A DNA stretch of 64,000 nt from Allacma fusca (Eukaryota; Arthropoda; Collembola; Symphypleona; Sminthuridae). The position numbers and the translations under genes are program-made. Positions 46,822-59,239 of the stretch are shown in pieces. Numbering within the stretch: the stretch's first letter is position 1; every line of letters starts with the position of its first letter. Location: positions 36,982,783-37,046,782 of the forward strand of contig OX359250.1 of assembly GCA_947179485.1 (NCBI GenBank). Reading direction: 5' to 3'. The notes beneath the pieces are model-generated. The model was given only the letters and a program-made list of their open reading frames with translations, searched no databases and was not told where the DNA came from.

Positions 46822-47945
46822 CTAGGAGAAATAATTTGAAGATTGATAATGTCTTTTCTCATTTTTATTTAAAAAAAACTACAAATAACTTATGTAAAAA
46901 AAGGTGTTTACCAAGTGCGATTTCAACTGATTCCAGTGGAATTGCTTTTCTTGGATTGAGCTCAATCTGAATCTCGGAATCCGGGGTTTCGTTTTCTTTG
47001 CATCTACGTGTACGAAAAACATGAGTATGCCTGATTTAAAGGTTAGAAGATTTAGGTTAAGTTTTACATTTAAGCTGACCTTTTAATTAATCCTTTTCCA
47101 CTTAAGGTGAACTCTTGCATTTCTTTCACGGTGTGCAAGCTCTCCAACACCACTCTAGCAATTGTCCGTGGAATGCTAGAGCCAGCAATTTGACGCCATA
47201 CACCAGTGGTCAGGAAATAAGGAAGCTCCGTCTCCCCAATAGTGACGGTTACGTATGGCTATAAAAGTAACAGCATTATTATTTTTGTACTCCAAATAGC
47301 GATCATATTTCAGCTACCTAGCATACTAGATAGATGTGTGGAATTAAAATAGACAAAAGTTGTGTATCTACTTATACCTCACGAGATTGGTAAGAAACAG
47401 GTGTGAGACAATTTGATGAGACTAGAGATGCATTTTCCGTTGGTAATTGTTTTTGCCGAACCACATCTAAAACACTTTCCACATTGGTGTGAAGGGGCTG
47501 CATTGATGCCTTTAATTCAAGAATTGCATCTTTGAATGTTCCACCTTCAGGGGTAGCGTTAGACTCAATCACCTTTCTCAGAGAATTTACCTCTGAAACG
47601 CATAAAAAAGTACAGAGTTACAGGTTTATTAAGTTATTAAAAACCTGGCTTATAAGTAGTATTTTTAGAATTCATTAAAACATTCCATACCACTAGTGAG
47701 CTCCTCGACTCTGTAAACAAGTGAATTAATAACCGGGACCAAACAATTATTAAGCTGAAATAAAATAAAGCAAAGCAAAGCGAATAATTAAAAACTAATA
47801 TTAAAACGCGTATAATAATGTATTTAAAAAATTAAACCTTTTCAACTAGAATTTTCTCCAATTCGTCTGCTTGAAAAACTGGGCCGATATAGTTAGGCTT
47901 TCCAGTTTCATCTGTAAATTCGAAAACCTGCGACTTTGTTGCCAT
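46583..47945 (-). CDS. BEN-domain protein, probable accessory protein of a CACTA-like transposon, 6 exons
   Basis: The CDS on the - strand is 47945-47838, 47754-47691, 47592-47378, 47258-47080, 47030-46912 and 46821-46583. It totals 924 nt and 307 residues. All introns are GT-AG and the phases agree. Residues about 38-110 look coiled-coil (VYRVEELTSEVNSLRKVIE). Residues about 132-230 fit a BEN domain: VTIGE..LPYFLTTGVWRQI, then PRTIARVVLESLHTVKEM, FTLSGKG and a closing LNPRK.IPLESVEIAL. BEN domains bind DNA or chromatin proteins. The C-terminus is basic (RTIKKRKD). It is divergent from the transposase gene 409 bp away, so a role in binding the element's DNA is plausible, but that is inference. 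The BEN call is by pattern and is moderately sure. Confidence 0.8.
46912..47030 (-). CDS. BEN gene exon 5 (end of BEN domain)
   Basis: The acceptor reads AAATCAG and the donor GTAAAC. It encodes HTHVFRTRRCKENE, then IELNPRKAIPLESVEIAL, matching the LDP.KL.AI closing helix of BEN domains. Confidence 0.82.
47080..47258 (-). CDS. BEN gene exon 4 (core of BEN domain)
   Basis: The acceptor reads TTTTATAG and the donor GTCAGC. It encodes VTIGETELPYFLTTGVWRQI and IPRTIARVVLESLHTVKEM. The order of G-V-W, R..AR.L and the ..EM..FTLSGKG segment fits BEN. Confidence 0.85.
47378..47592 (-). CDS. BEN gene exon 3 (coiled-coil linker)
   Basis: The acceptor reads CGTTTCAG and the donor GTATAA. It encodes VNSLRKVIE and a polar linker ending SYQSREV. 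It is open in one frame only and in phase with its neighbours. Confidence 0.8.
47691..47754 (-). CDS. BEN gene exon 2
   Basis: The acceptor reads TATTTCAG and the donor GTATGG. It encodes LNNCLVPVINSLVYRVEELT, a probable coiled-coil start. It enters in phase 0 and leaves in phase 1. Confidence 0.72.
47838..47945 (-). CDS. BEN gene exon 1
   Basis: The ATG at 47945-47943 starts MATKSQVFEFTDETGKPNYI. The exon ends LEKILVEK before GTTTAA, exactly 36 codons. Confidence 0.78.
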
Positions 47946-48354
47946 GACGGAAAATTAAGTTTTTAAAAACAATTAATACACTTCCCATGACCTTAAGCAG
48001 CAGCCATTTTAGCACGACCACGCCATGCCCTTGTATTGAGATGGTCCGTTAAAAATGTTCTATGCAGAGCTTATTGGCATTCTATGTTTTATGTGTTAAA
48101 ACGTTCGTACGTATAAATAAAGGGCAGTTCATATTTGCTCTCTTCAAGCGTGCTTGGAGGAATTTTTGGCTGTCTCTTGTATCGTTTATCTCTACGTGTG
48201 TAGGTATTTAACTTTATTATAATACATATGTGATATTTATGCACACACTTACAGAAACTGATATACAGTTTTGAAAGCTTGTAAAAATGTTTAATTGTAT
48301 CTAACTTTATAAAAAATTACAGAATCGCATTAACGTCTGATTATTATCCAGAAG
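47946..48354. promoter_or_regulatory. divergent intergenic region shared by BEN gene and transposase
   Basis: 409 bp separate the two start codons, so both 5' UTRs and any promoters lie here. I see no clear TATA box. The middle contains GCAGCCATTTTAGC, whose complement resembles a YY1-type AAAATGGC word. This is suggestive only. Confidence 0.5.
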
Positions 48355-48427
48355 ATGAGCAAAGAAATTTCATCACGAACAGTAAGATACAGAAGGAGGA
48401 AACAAATCTTAATTGAACGGAAAGCGG
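48355..48427 (+). CDS. transposase exon 1
   Basis: The ATG at 48355 is followed by 24 codons, Arg/Lys rich, then one base and the donor GTTAGT. It joins in phase 1 to the next exon to give Asp. This start was chosen because it adds an in-frame ATG and a basic N-terminus. Confidence 0.72.
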
Positions 48428-50969
48428 GTTAGTTAATCTTTTGATTTAATGTTGTGAAGATCATAGCTCAATAATTATTGTATTTAATATTTTTATATAA
48501 TAATATTATTATTGTGAGATTATTATTAGAATAAGAATACTATAATTATAATCATATTTTAAATACAACCAGATTTGCCATCGTCAATGTTAGCTGAAGA
48601 TGGTCATCATCTAATCATACGAACCTGTGAAAATTTTCCTGATGAAAGATATTTTGAGCGCGTTCCAAGTACTTCGTCAACGAATACATTAAGCTCACTC
48701 CAGTTACAGGAAATTGAAACTGTGTACCAATCTCAAGTGGATCATGATAATGTTAATGTACAGCTTCAAATGGAGGAAGTAGAAGTCTCACATGCTGAGC
48801 ACTCACATTGTTCTAACGTTGATATTCAAATCCAAAATCCTCCATTCGCAACTGGAGGAGACAACACTTCATGTACAATCAATCCAGTGAGTATAAAAAT
48901 AGCAGCACTGGCGAGTAAACATGGCCTGTCAAATTCAGCCGTCAATGATATACTTGGATTTACAACTGAAGTTGCCTTTTTGTACAGGGATCAAATTCCA
49001 CAATGTATTGCCACCGTCGAAGCAGATTTATTTCAGAATAAGCTACAAGCTTTGTTTCTTTGGAAATGCCCTTTGTGCGAAAGTGTAAAAACTCACAGTT
49101 TATATGACAATCCGTTTTCTAAAAAATGCTGCGGAAATCAAATAGATCATAATGAGGATCATTACATTATATTTGATTCGGGAAATGTTCTACAAGCAAT
49201 GTTACCCATAGTTTACTCTCATATTAACCTTGAGAGGTATTTGCATCTTCGACCGAGACTATTCCAGCAACGCGAAAGCCTGAATTTTGGCATAGATGAT
49301 ATATCAGTAACAATTAATCTAGATGGGGTGTCCTTAACCAGTGGATCCAAGTGCGTCATTCACCCAATACTAGGATTTATAGACGGAACTAGTTCCCGCT
49401 GTGCTGACCAAAATATCCTGCTATTTGGATTCTGGCTGGGGAGGAAAGGTGGCAAGCCAGATTTTAATATCCTACTCAATCCTTTGGTCGAGTCTTTTCT
49501 TCAATTCGAAAATTCAGGGATTTTATGGACTAAACCAGATGGCTCTTCATGTATATCTCGTGCCATTATTTCCTGTTGTTTGTGCGATAGCGTTGAACGC
49601 CCCCTGGTTCAAGGAATGATGCAATGGAACAGTGAATTCGGCTGTTCCTATTGCCTGCATCAGGAAAAAGGGCATTACTTCACCCCGGAAGGCACATGCT
49701 CAGGTCTTCGATCTGGTCAGCAATACCGAGCAATTATTGAGCAAATAAACCGCAACAATGTTATTCAGAACTACGGAGTCCGGAAGCCCACCCCGTTTCT
49801 GCAACTGCAATATTTTGACCCAATAATTGGTACATTAATTATAATTTAGCCTGATAACATGACTGCGAGATTTTCATTTGGATATAAATATTTACTAACT
49901 TCTCTGAAAATATTTTTCAGATTTTCCTCCTTGCATCATGCATGCCGGTTACCTCGGAGTCTGTCGTACATTGATAGAAGCATGGATGCAGAGTAGACAG
50001 TGTGATCAATACTACGTTTCTTCTAATCAGATTAAGCTCATTGACAAGTACCTGGAATCAATCAAACCACCCTACAGGGTCTCAAGAAAACCCAGACCAC
50101 TCAAGTTCCTTGCCTGGTACAAAGCTCATGAGCTATGTATGTGGTTGTTGTACTATTCTCCGCCCATTTTACATCATATATTACCGCAGGACTATTTTTG
50201 CCACTGGTTGTTATTATTAAGAGGTCTAAGTGAGGTTTTACGAACAGAAACGCAAGAAGCAAATCTGCAAGCAGCTGCAAATAATCTAAGCAAATTTTGG
50301 ACGGACACGTACAATCTGTATGGGAAAAAAACCTCTCATTTCAATTTTCATTTGCTAACGCACCTCCCGTCTTTAACACAGCAGCTTGGTCCTATGTACA
50401 TGTTCTCTATGGCCCCATTTGAAACATATAATATGAGAATCAAATCGTTTATTTCGTCTTCTCAACATGTTGCAGAGCAAATTACTAAACGGTATATTAG
50501 GGATCTGCACGTTAAATGTCACGACAGTAACAGTCCCATAAGTCAAAACCGAGATCGTTACTCCTGTCATGTCAGAAAAAACTGGATGCCCGGATGGTAC
50601 AACTGTCCTACGGATTCTTGTGCCGTTGAATATTACGGACGAATAGTTAGAAACACTGGTATCAAGTTTTATTCACTGTGCAATACGAAATGCAAAGTTA
50701 GAAATTCTTGCTGTTTTACTTTAATTAATGGGAAAATAATTGAAGTAGATTATTTTGTTCGAGTTCCGTGCAGTGGAAATATTTATGCTGTGGGAAGTAC
50801 TTTTGATGTTGATATTGCGTTTGAGTTGTGGTACTACTTCCTAGCACAGTCAAAAGAACAATTAGTGTGTAACATTGAGGAGCTGGACAGTATAGTGTTG
50901 AAAATAATTTACAAGGGGAATACATATTTTTCAAAATTTATCAATGATGTTGAATGTTATAGCGAATAA
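48355..50969 (+). CDS. tnp2 / CACTA (EnSpm)-like transposase, 3 exons, intact
   Basis: The CDS is 48355-48427, 48573-49829 and 49921-50969. It totals 2379 nt and 792 residues with no internal stop. Features are a basic N-terminus (TVRYRRRKQILIERK), a CPLC zinc-ligand pair near residue 190, and ISVTINLDGVSLTSGSKC with Asp near 275 as candidate catalytic acid. These are followed by KPDFNILLNPLVE, CLCDSVERPLVQGMMQWN and GCSYCLH. Exon 3 gives HFNFHLLTHL near 583-592 and LGPMYMFSMAPFETYN near 599-614. The order (D.G..L..S, a P-L-V block, CD...R..VQGM..., GC..C, N.H...H, FE..N) is that of the transposase_21/tnp2 family of CACTA elements. All splice phases match. It is divergent from a BEN-domain gene. 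It could be an active transposon gene or a domesticated one. Confidence 0.86.
48573..49829 (+). CDS. transposase exon 2 (catalytic core)
   Basis: The acceptor reads ACAACCAG and the donor GTACAT. It is 418 codons of uninterrupted frame with the zinc-ligand pairs and the first catalytic Asp candidate. Confidence 0.9.
49921..50969 (+). CDS. transposase exon 3 (C-terminal half)
   Basis: The acceptor reads TATTTTTCAG. It is 348 codons to the stop, including HFNFHLLTHL, FETYNMRIK and a C-terminal domain with GIKFYSLCN, as seen in tnp2 proteins. Confidence 0.9.
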
Positions 50970-51082
50970 CAGTGTCGTATTTAATCAGGTCATGACTGGA
51001 GTAATTGCTTAAAAAATGAATCTCTGTAAGTATTAGATTCATATACATATATCTCACAATGCGATAGTCTTTGGTTCTGAGC

Positions 51083-52229
51083 TCGTCTTCTCTTACTTTG
51101 TGCATTACAGGTTGTAGATACAAAGCTCGGCGAGGTAAGTCTTTAAATTACTTTATAATTCCATGATTTAATTCAGTTAAATTATTAATAAAATAAAATA
51201 ATAAGTTTTCTTAGAGCGAGGTCACAGCTTGCTAAGGATTTCCAGTTTGACCAATAAATTAATTGAATGTTTAAAAATTAATAAACATTGAATCAATATC
51301 TTCCAACAGACTCGTGGTCCTAAGAAACATTTGAAGCGCTTGAATGCGCCGAAAGCATGGATGTTGGAAAGTTTGGGTTGTATGCACCACGACCCAGCAC
51401 CGGTCCGCACAAGCTCGGGGAATCCCTTTCATTGGTTATTTTCCTCCGGATCCGTTTGAAGTATGCCTTGACCCGGTCTGAGGTGACAAAGATTGTCATG
51501 CAGCGTCTCATCAAGGTCGATGGAAAGGTACGAATGATCCGACTGGATTTATAGATTGGTAGCTGGCAGTCATTATTGAGTGCACGGGTGGATTATCCAG
51601 TGTTTGAAGATTCAAAATCGATTGATAGGAATTGCTGTAATGATTCGAAATTAAATATACTCCTAGATGTGGTTCGAGTTGAGAAGACAGGAGAAGACTT
51701 CAGATTAATCTATGATGTCAGGACAAATTTAGTATTCACAGAATTACCCAAGAGGAAGTCAAATTAAAAACATTTGTAGCTTTTCCTGTTGTTGTGTAAG
51801 TACAAACTTTGCAAGGTTAAGTCCGTAAGTGTATCTCCTAAGAGACTCGCATTCTTGACGACCAGTGATGGCAAACCCATCCGTTACCCCAATCCATTGG
51901 TGAAGATTAACGATACTGTGCACGTAGAAATCGCCACTGCTAAAATCATGGGATCCATCAAAGACACCGGTAAGTTCTGGGGTGTCCGTATTCGTAGGGA
52001 ATTCGAAATTATCTTTAAATTATGGTGACAACTTTTTATCATAATCTGATGATCGTTAAAGATATCAATTTATTTCTGAATTGTGTCAGGGAAGCATAGC
52101 ACTGGAACGATTGGACTAAACTGAGTGATAAATAATTTTTTCATAGGCAACTTAAGATGATTACTGGAACTGTTAAATTGGGTCAAGTGGGAACCGTGGT
52201 GAGCCAAGAACGTCATCCTGGATAATCTG
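51083..52229 (+). pseudogene. RpS4: ribosomal protein S4 pseudogene, unprocessed and decayed
   Basis: Fragments of RpS4 follow in the right order but in shifting frames. They are [18 protein letters not shown] at about 51313-51366, [12 protein letters not shown] and [20 protein letters not shown] to about 51533, VRVEKTGEDFRLIYDV at about 51672-51720, and YKLCKV with IRYPNPLVKINDTV and ATAKIMGSIKDTG at about 51798-51969. The last is TGTVKLGQVGT with QERHPG at 52160-52229. Frameshifts and stops separate them, and the last quarter of the protein is gone. Splice remnants survive: exon 1 ends at 51134 before GTAAGT, exon 2 starts at 51310 after CCAACAG, and there is an intron from 51970 (GTAAGT) to 52146 (TTCATAG). 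It is therefore a DNA-level duplicate and not a retrocopy. The pyrimidine tract near 51083-51096 resembles a ribosomal-protein transcription start. Confidence 0.9.
51187..51192 (+). terminator. candidate polyadenylation signal of the transposase
   Basis: AATAAA about 218 bases past the transposase stop. It lies inside the first intron of the RpS4 pseudogene. Its use is uncertain. Confidence 0.35.
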
Positions 52230-53872
52230 ATACTTACACAGATTCATTTTTTAAGCCATTCCTCCAGTCATGACGATTCCTCCAGTTCATATATATGTAT
52301 GGGAAAATAGTAGCTCACGGTTAAAATTGTGTCTTATTGTTAGCAACAGAGTTTACAGATTTTGTTTATTCCGCTACTAGGTAAAAATAGACACTATTAA
52401 AAAATTTGTTAATTTTTTGTTAATATTTGCATGTTCCTATCCAACGTAATGTTAATTTTTATACAAATTCCTATATCTAACGTAATGTTAAATTTTGGTG
52501 GAATCCATATTCAATCTCATTTTTTATTTTTATTAGTGTACTTTTATTTTTTATTGTGATTGTATTTGACAAACTTTCTTCACCCTTGAATAAATAGATT
52601 TTGTACTCATAAGGGATGAAAAAAATATGGATAATAAAATAATATTCCGTTAATACTTCCGGCAAGAGGACAGGGGAAATAGTATTGAGTGACCCTGAAT
52701 TGTGTTTACAATTTTATGGATAGCTGGGGAAGATTCTTGGCATTGATTCTCTCCTTATAGGGAACTTTTGAAAGAATCTACGTATGAACATATGTACATA
52801 TATGCTAGTGTCCTTGTACCTACTGATATGCAGAGGTACAAATATTGTATGAATGAAAATTTATTTAGTCGCAACGGAATTCCACCATTACTTAATATTA
52901 CAAGGGTTCCATCCTATTTCCCTGTTTGTAGCGTAGTAAATTATAATATTAGTAATCGGAATTTGTTTTCTCTAACCACTGAATAATAACAATTGTATTG
53001 ACGCCGTGGAAAATCACTTACTTTATACTAGCCACTCTAGATCTCATGTACTGAATATATTAAATCATTGCAAGTTTCTCCAAAGTGTGTAGTCACTGTA
53101 GTAATTCATCTAAATCTATTATCAAAAATTTTGGCTATCGGTTATCCGATTGCCATTTTAGAATTTTTAATGTAAAATTTAAAGCATATGCTCCACGGTG
53201 TCTTTCAAAGTACTGCTGCACAGAGGTACATTCAAGCATGTTTAAGCATAACTGTGTGTCCCTGAACAAACGTACATTTGTCACGAAACATTGTCATATA
53301 CTTGGAAGCGTAGCGCGTCGAGATATCCGGTCGATAGAGTGACATTGCCGACTACCAAGATCTACTGGAAATTCAGCTATGCTTGCCAGGGGTATCATTC
53401 AGTATACCACAATGTCTCTCCATTAACGTGTGGGAGTTCGAACGTAAAGACTATCGAATTTGATTACCCCGCGCAAGATCAAGTATAAATACACGTAATG
53501 CTTGCCATTGCTTACTGTAGCTTCTTTCGACTGGACATCACAGTGGACATCCTTATATTCTTACGTAACCATAGGTCAAAACAAGCACTATAAAGCAGCA
53601 ATAATTTATTGATAATGCAAGTTAAGGGATGTTTAATCCAGAACCATGGGTATGTATATATGTATAATGCGTAGAAAGATGCAAGAACTAATAGAAATAA
53701 GTCCAGCTTTTTGTTAAATTCCAACGTTTACGTGCAAAATATAGCCCAATGTAAAACCCATTACGTGTGTATACAAGTGAGTTTATTCACCATGCCAAAA
53801 AATCATAAGGTATATGGAAGGACACCAAAAATAGCTTTTCACGGGCGAGGAATTGATTCCATTTTCTAGGTG
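52230..53872. other. intergenic, AT-rich, no gene seen
   Basis: The RpS4 similarity stops at HPG and nothing recognisable follows. Open frames here are short and lack any family signature. Confidence 0.55.
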
Positions 53873-53878
53873 TTTATT
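53873..53878 (-). terminator. polyadenylation signal of Fdh
   Basis: AATAAA on the - strand about 100 bases past the Fdh stop codon. Confidence 0.55.
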
Positions 53879-53975
53879 CAATGTTTTGTTCTTTCGGAAA
53901 ATTTTGGTTTAACTCGGAAAAATATATGTAGTTCCAGAATCCGGTCAAAGGAAGACAGTTTCATTGAAGAGTAGC

Positions 53976-56104
<2,129 letters not shown>

Positions 56105-58601
56105 CTTTGATGTTTTTTTTTCTAAAGACGAATTCAAATTCGAACAGATACCGGCTCGACCAAGAGGAGTTACACTCACGACAGGCAGCACTGGAATCAA
56201 GTCACAACAACTCCGACCACAAGGCTTTAGTACACACTCAGGCTATGAGGAGAGATTTAACATGGGAGTTATTGGGAGTGGAACTCACATGTGCTTCTAC
56301 GTTTACAGTGCAAGTACTTTACTAGCAACAAGGAACGCTCCAGCCTCTGAGCATACACGAGCACACTCACTGATAAACTCCGACAGCTACCTACACGTCT
56401 GGGACCTTATCACTTATCAGAAGACCACATCAGAAAAAGATTACGACTGGACATGGATAGTCCATATAAATTACACCATGCTATACATTGTACCAACATT
56501 AACCTAACTATAGCCGGAGCTGTCAGTGCTGAGTGTCGTCGGGACATTAATAATTAGGAAAGTGTCCATGTGACAGGAATATTTTGTCACGATGGACTCC
56601 TTCCTCTTGGGATGCAGGATGCAGACAGAGTTACGGCTGCATGCGAGAGAAAAGCAAGACACGGATATAGAGCAGGGCAGGAATTAAAAAAGAAAAAAAA
56701 AATCTATGAAGTAACACTGCTTAAAGGAGTTACTAATACAATGGCAGTAGTAAATGGTACTAGAATATTTAAAATGAATGAATCAGATATTCTTATCAGT
56801 GATAGGATTGCGTTAAAAAATCTGGAAGGTCTTGTCCTGGGGGCAATTATTTCCCTGTAAATAATTTGTGGGTGAAGAAGTAAATTGTACTAGTAGAGAA
56901 TTTTTCCTGAAAGCAGTATGGATTAGATTTGATTTATCTTGACGGCAAAACCGGCCTGGGACTTATGATTTTTATAAGCACTTTTTTAGTTCAATTTTAT
57001 TTTAATGAAAGAAAATAATTTCCTTTCGGGAAGTTCCCATACTGGATTTTTACAATTAGTTCTATTTTTGGGGCAAAGTGAAACGACCTCCCCCAGAAGC
57101 TTTCGTTTAGTGACGCTGTATATAATTTTTTTTTCGAAATAAGTACATCCAGTCCAATTTCCGTCTCCAACGACAGATATGTACACTAGTAAATAAATAT
57201 TGTTAAAAAGGAAGTACGAGCATACAAGTGTATTTATACTTATTCGAAATCAATATAGGAAATCAGCGGACTCGGGAATTTGTTTAGTGGTATAGCCGTA
57301 TTTGGACGGTCTTGCTGTATTAAGTAGTGGTACAAATGATCAAGTCTTTATCGTGTTGTTGCTTAATGATAATAATTTTTTTTCGAGTATGAATGTAGCA
57401 AGTTAGACACATTTTGAATGCTGTTAACTTGGACAGTGGTTATCATTACTGGAACTTCGTTTATATGGTCGGAAGCCGGAACTGTCGGCTCCAGAAGTTC
57501 CATCACACTTCAATGCACTTTTTCCATGTACAGACACCTCTCGATATGGCGGATGTCCGTACAGCGGAAACGTCAATATAGCAAGGGCTGATTCCCTTGT
57601 AACAGGCCCCATGTAAGCAGTGAGTGTATTAATTGAAAATAGTGCAAAAACGGTTAGTTTTTATTGCGAATAAAAATCGTCAGCCCTCGGGAGAGTGTGC
57701 GTACGAAATTGCTAGAGGTGTCTCTATTCATAGTGACTGCATGAGCTGTGGTAACGAATGTGTCGTAAAATCAGGTTTAACAATAAATTATCAACAATGT
57801 CATTCTGGCGGGACGGAGTGATACTGTAACATTTGCAATGAGAAATCCCTTACAAGCCATTCCTTACTGCGATATTTTACTGTATTTTTATTTGACGACT
57901 CCAGAAACCGCATGACATGTGGCGAGAATCAATGGCCATCCCAATAGCTAGCTCTAAATTTTTTATTTTCATTCCAATTTTATTGACTATTTATACACCA
58001 AAAAGGCAATTGTAGCCTAACCCATCTCTGAAGTAGATACTCGAAATAACGGACTGATTTGCCCTTTCTCAGCCCCCCCCCCAAACTGGTTAAAATATTT
58101 ATGGCAGTTTTCATGGCGGGTAACATTTCGCTATCCTCACGGGTTATCCATAATAGCTAGGAGCTCTGGAACTAATCCTACGTATTGATTTATAAATTGG
58201 CAATTTCCACACACCCACCCATAAGCGGGTATGTAACTGCAACGACATTGGAACGCGGGCGTAAAACACATTAAAGACACATTCATCCAAGCATAATACA
58301 AGTGTGCAGAATGTTAAAAGCTCTCCAGATCCGCTTGCGGATTGTCTTGTGTCAAAGTGCGACTGTCTAAGTGCCTGCTGGAAATGTGCAATCTGCAACC
58401 GTTCCCGTATCCTTACGCATAAAACCCACACAATCGTTTTGCTGACAACCAGGCGCGCGCATATTACAGGAATACATATGAAGAGTTCAGGTACGACATG
58501 GACAAAGTCAATTTTCTACAATGTTACAGGAGTAACGGAAAACTTCTCAATCCTAATAATCCTAGACGACAAGACACTTAAATTTTTAAACTGAAAAGTG
58601 G
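56105..58601. other. intergenic, Fdh upstream side, no gene seen
   Basis: No open frame with recognisable content was found on either strand. A stretch at about 57530-57600 (CACCTCTCGATATGGCGGA, TACAGCGGAAACGTC) resembles words in pogo/Tigger-type transposon ends, but I could not find a paired end. Confidence 0.45.
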
Positions 58602-58604
58602 TAA
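58602..58604. repeat. TAA target duplication, left
   Basis: TAA abuts the left inverted repeat and recurs at 59088-59090. Confidence 0.65.
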
Positions 58605-59087
58605 TGCCCTGTTGACACTGCCACTTCTGCAAGCAAAAAGTCGTCTCTGCAAGTATTTACTTGCAGCGCTGCAAGTTCTGTTCACATTGGTCGCCTCTGC
58701 AAGCATTTTACTTGCAGAGGAGACTTGCAGAGGGTCGATTTTACGTGCAGAAGCGAAGTAGAACTCGCTTCTACTTTCCTCTGCAAGCAGAAGATCATGC
58801 TTGCATTTCCTATTGAGCTCCTTGTAACGTCTTGCACCAACTCCTATCCCGCGCAATGTTAAATTTCTGACGATTACTATAATTCTGCACCGTGTTAAAT
58901 TTACGACGTATAGCAAAAGTCGCTAATCGTACATAGCCAAGAGACAAATTGCTTGCGCTAGCAGCTGAAAAGCAATGTGAACAGAACTTCCATACGTGCA
59001 AGTAAATTAACTTGCACACCGTTCGCTCAGAAAGCTAGCTTGCTGACGAAAATATTTAGCTTGCAGAAGTGCGATGTGAACGGAGCA
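58605..59087. mobile_element. PIF/Harbinger-like MITE
   Basis: The element is about 483 bp. The left end begins TGCCCTGTTGACACTGCCAC and runs on to TTCTGCAAGC. The right end read inward begins TGCTCCGTTCACATCGCAC and then TTCTGCAAGC. The repeats are thus about 30 bp and imperfect, with a perfect inner 12 bp. The flanking TAA/TAA direct repeat is the 3-bp duplication used by PIF/Harbinger elements. The interior has at least eight copies of CTGCAAG or its complement, concentrated in the left 200 bp. That is typical of subterminal transposase-binding repeats. There is no coding capacity. Superfamily assignment rests mainly on the 3-bp duplication. Confidence 0.78.
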
Positions 59088-59090
59088 TAA
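59088..59090. repeat. TAA target duplication, right
   Basis: TAA abuts the right inverted repeat and matches 58602-58604. Confidence 0.65.
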
Positions 59091-59104
59091 CATGCCCCAT
59101 TTTC

Positions 59105-59235
59105 CTACCAAAATCCCCATCCAATACTTCGGCGGCAATAAAAAACCCCATTCAATAACTTCAGCGGTATTAAAAATCCCCGTCCAAAATACCGGCGACA
59201 ATAAAAATTTCCGACGAATAATTCGGCAATAGTCA
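59105..59235. repeat. degenerate minisatellite, about 31-33 bp units
   Basis: About four units of the form CGGCGGCAATAAAAA-CCCC-TCCAATACTT. They are related to the cleaner array at 60270-60620. Confidence 0.75.
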
Positions 59236-59239
59236 TCCC

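Noticed and set aside
45959-50976. CACTG at 45959 and CAGTG at 50972 as ends of the CACTA-like element
   Set aside because: The sequences inward of these words do not match each other as inverted repeats, so they look like chance matches.
56570-56860. 96-codon + strand open frame
   Set aside because: It has no recognisable domain, spans an A-rich run, and lacks splice or promoter context.
57424-57612. Possible pogo/Tigger transposon end (CTCTCGATATGGCGGA words)
   Set aside because: No paired inverted end, no TA duplication and no transposase remnant could be found.
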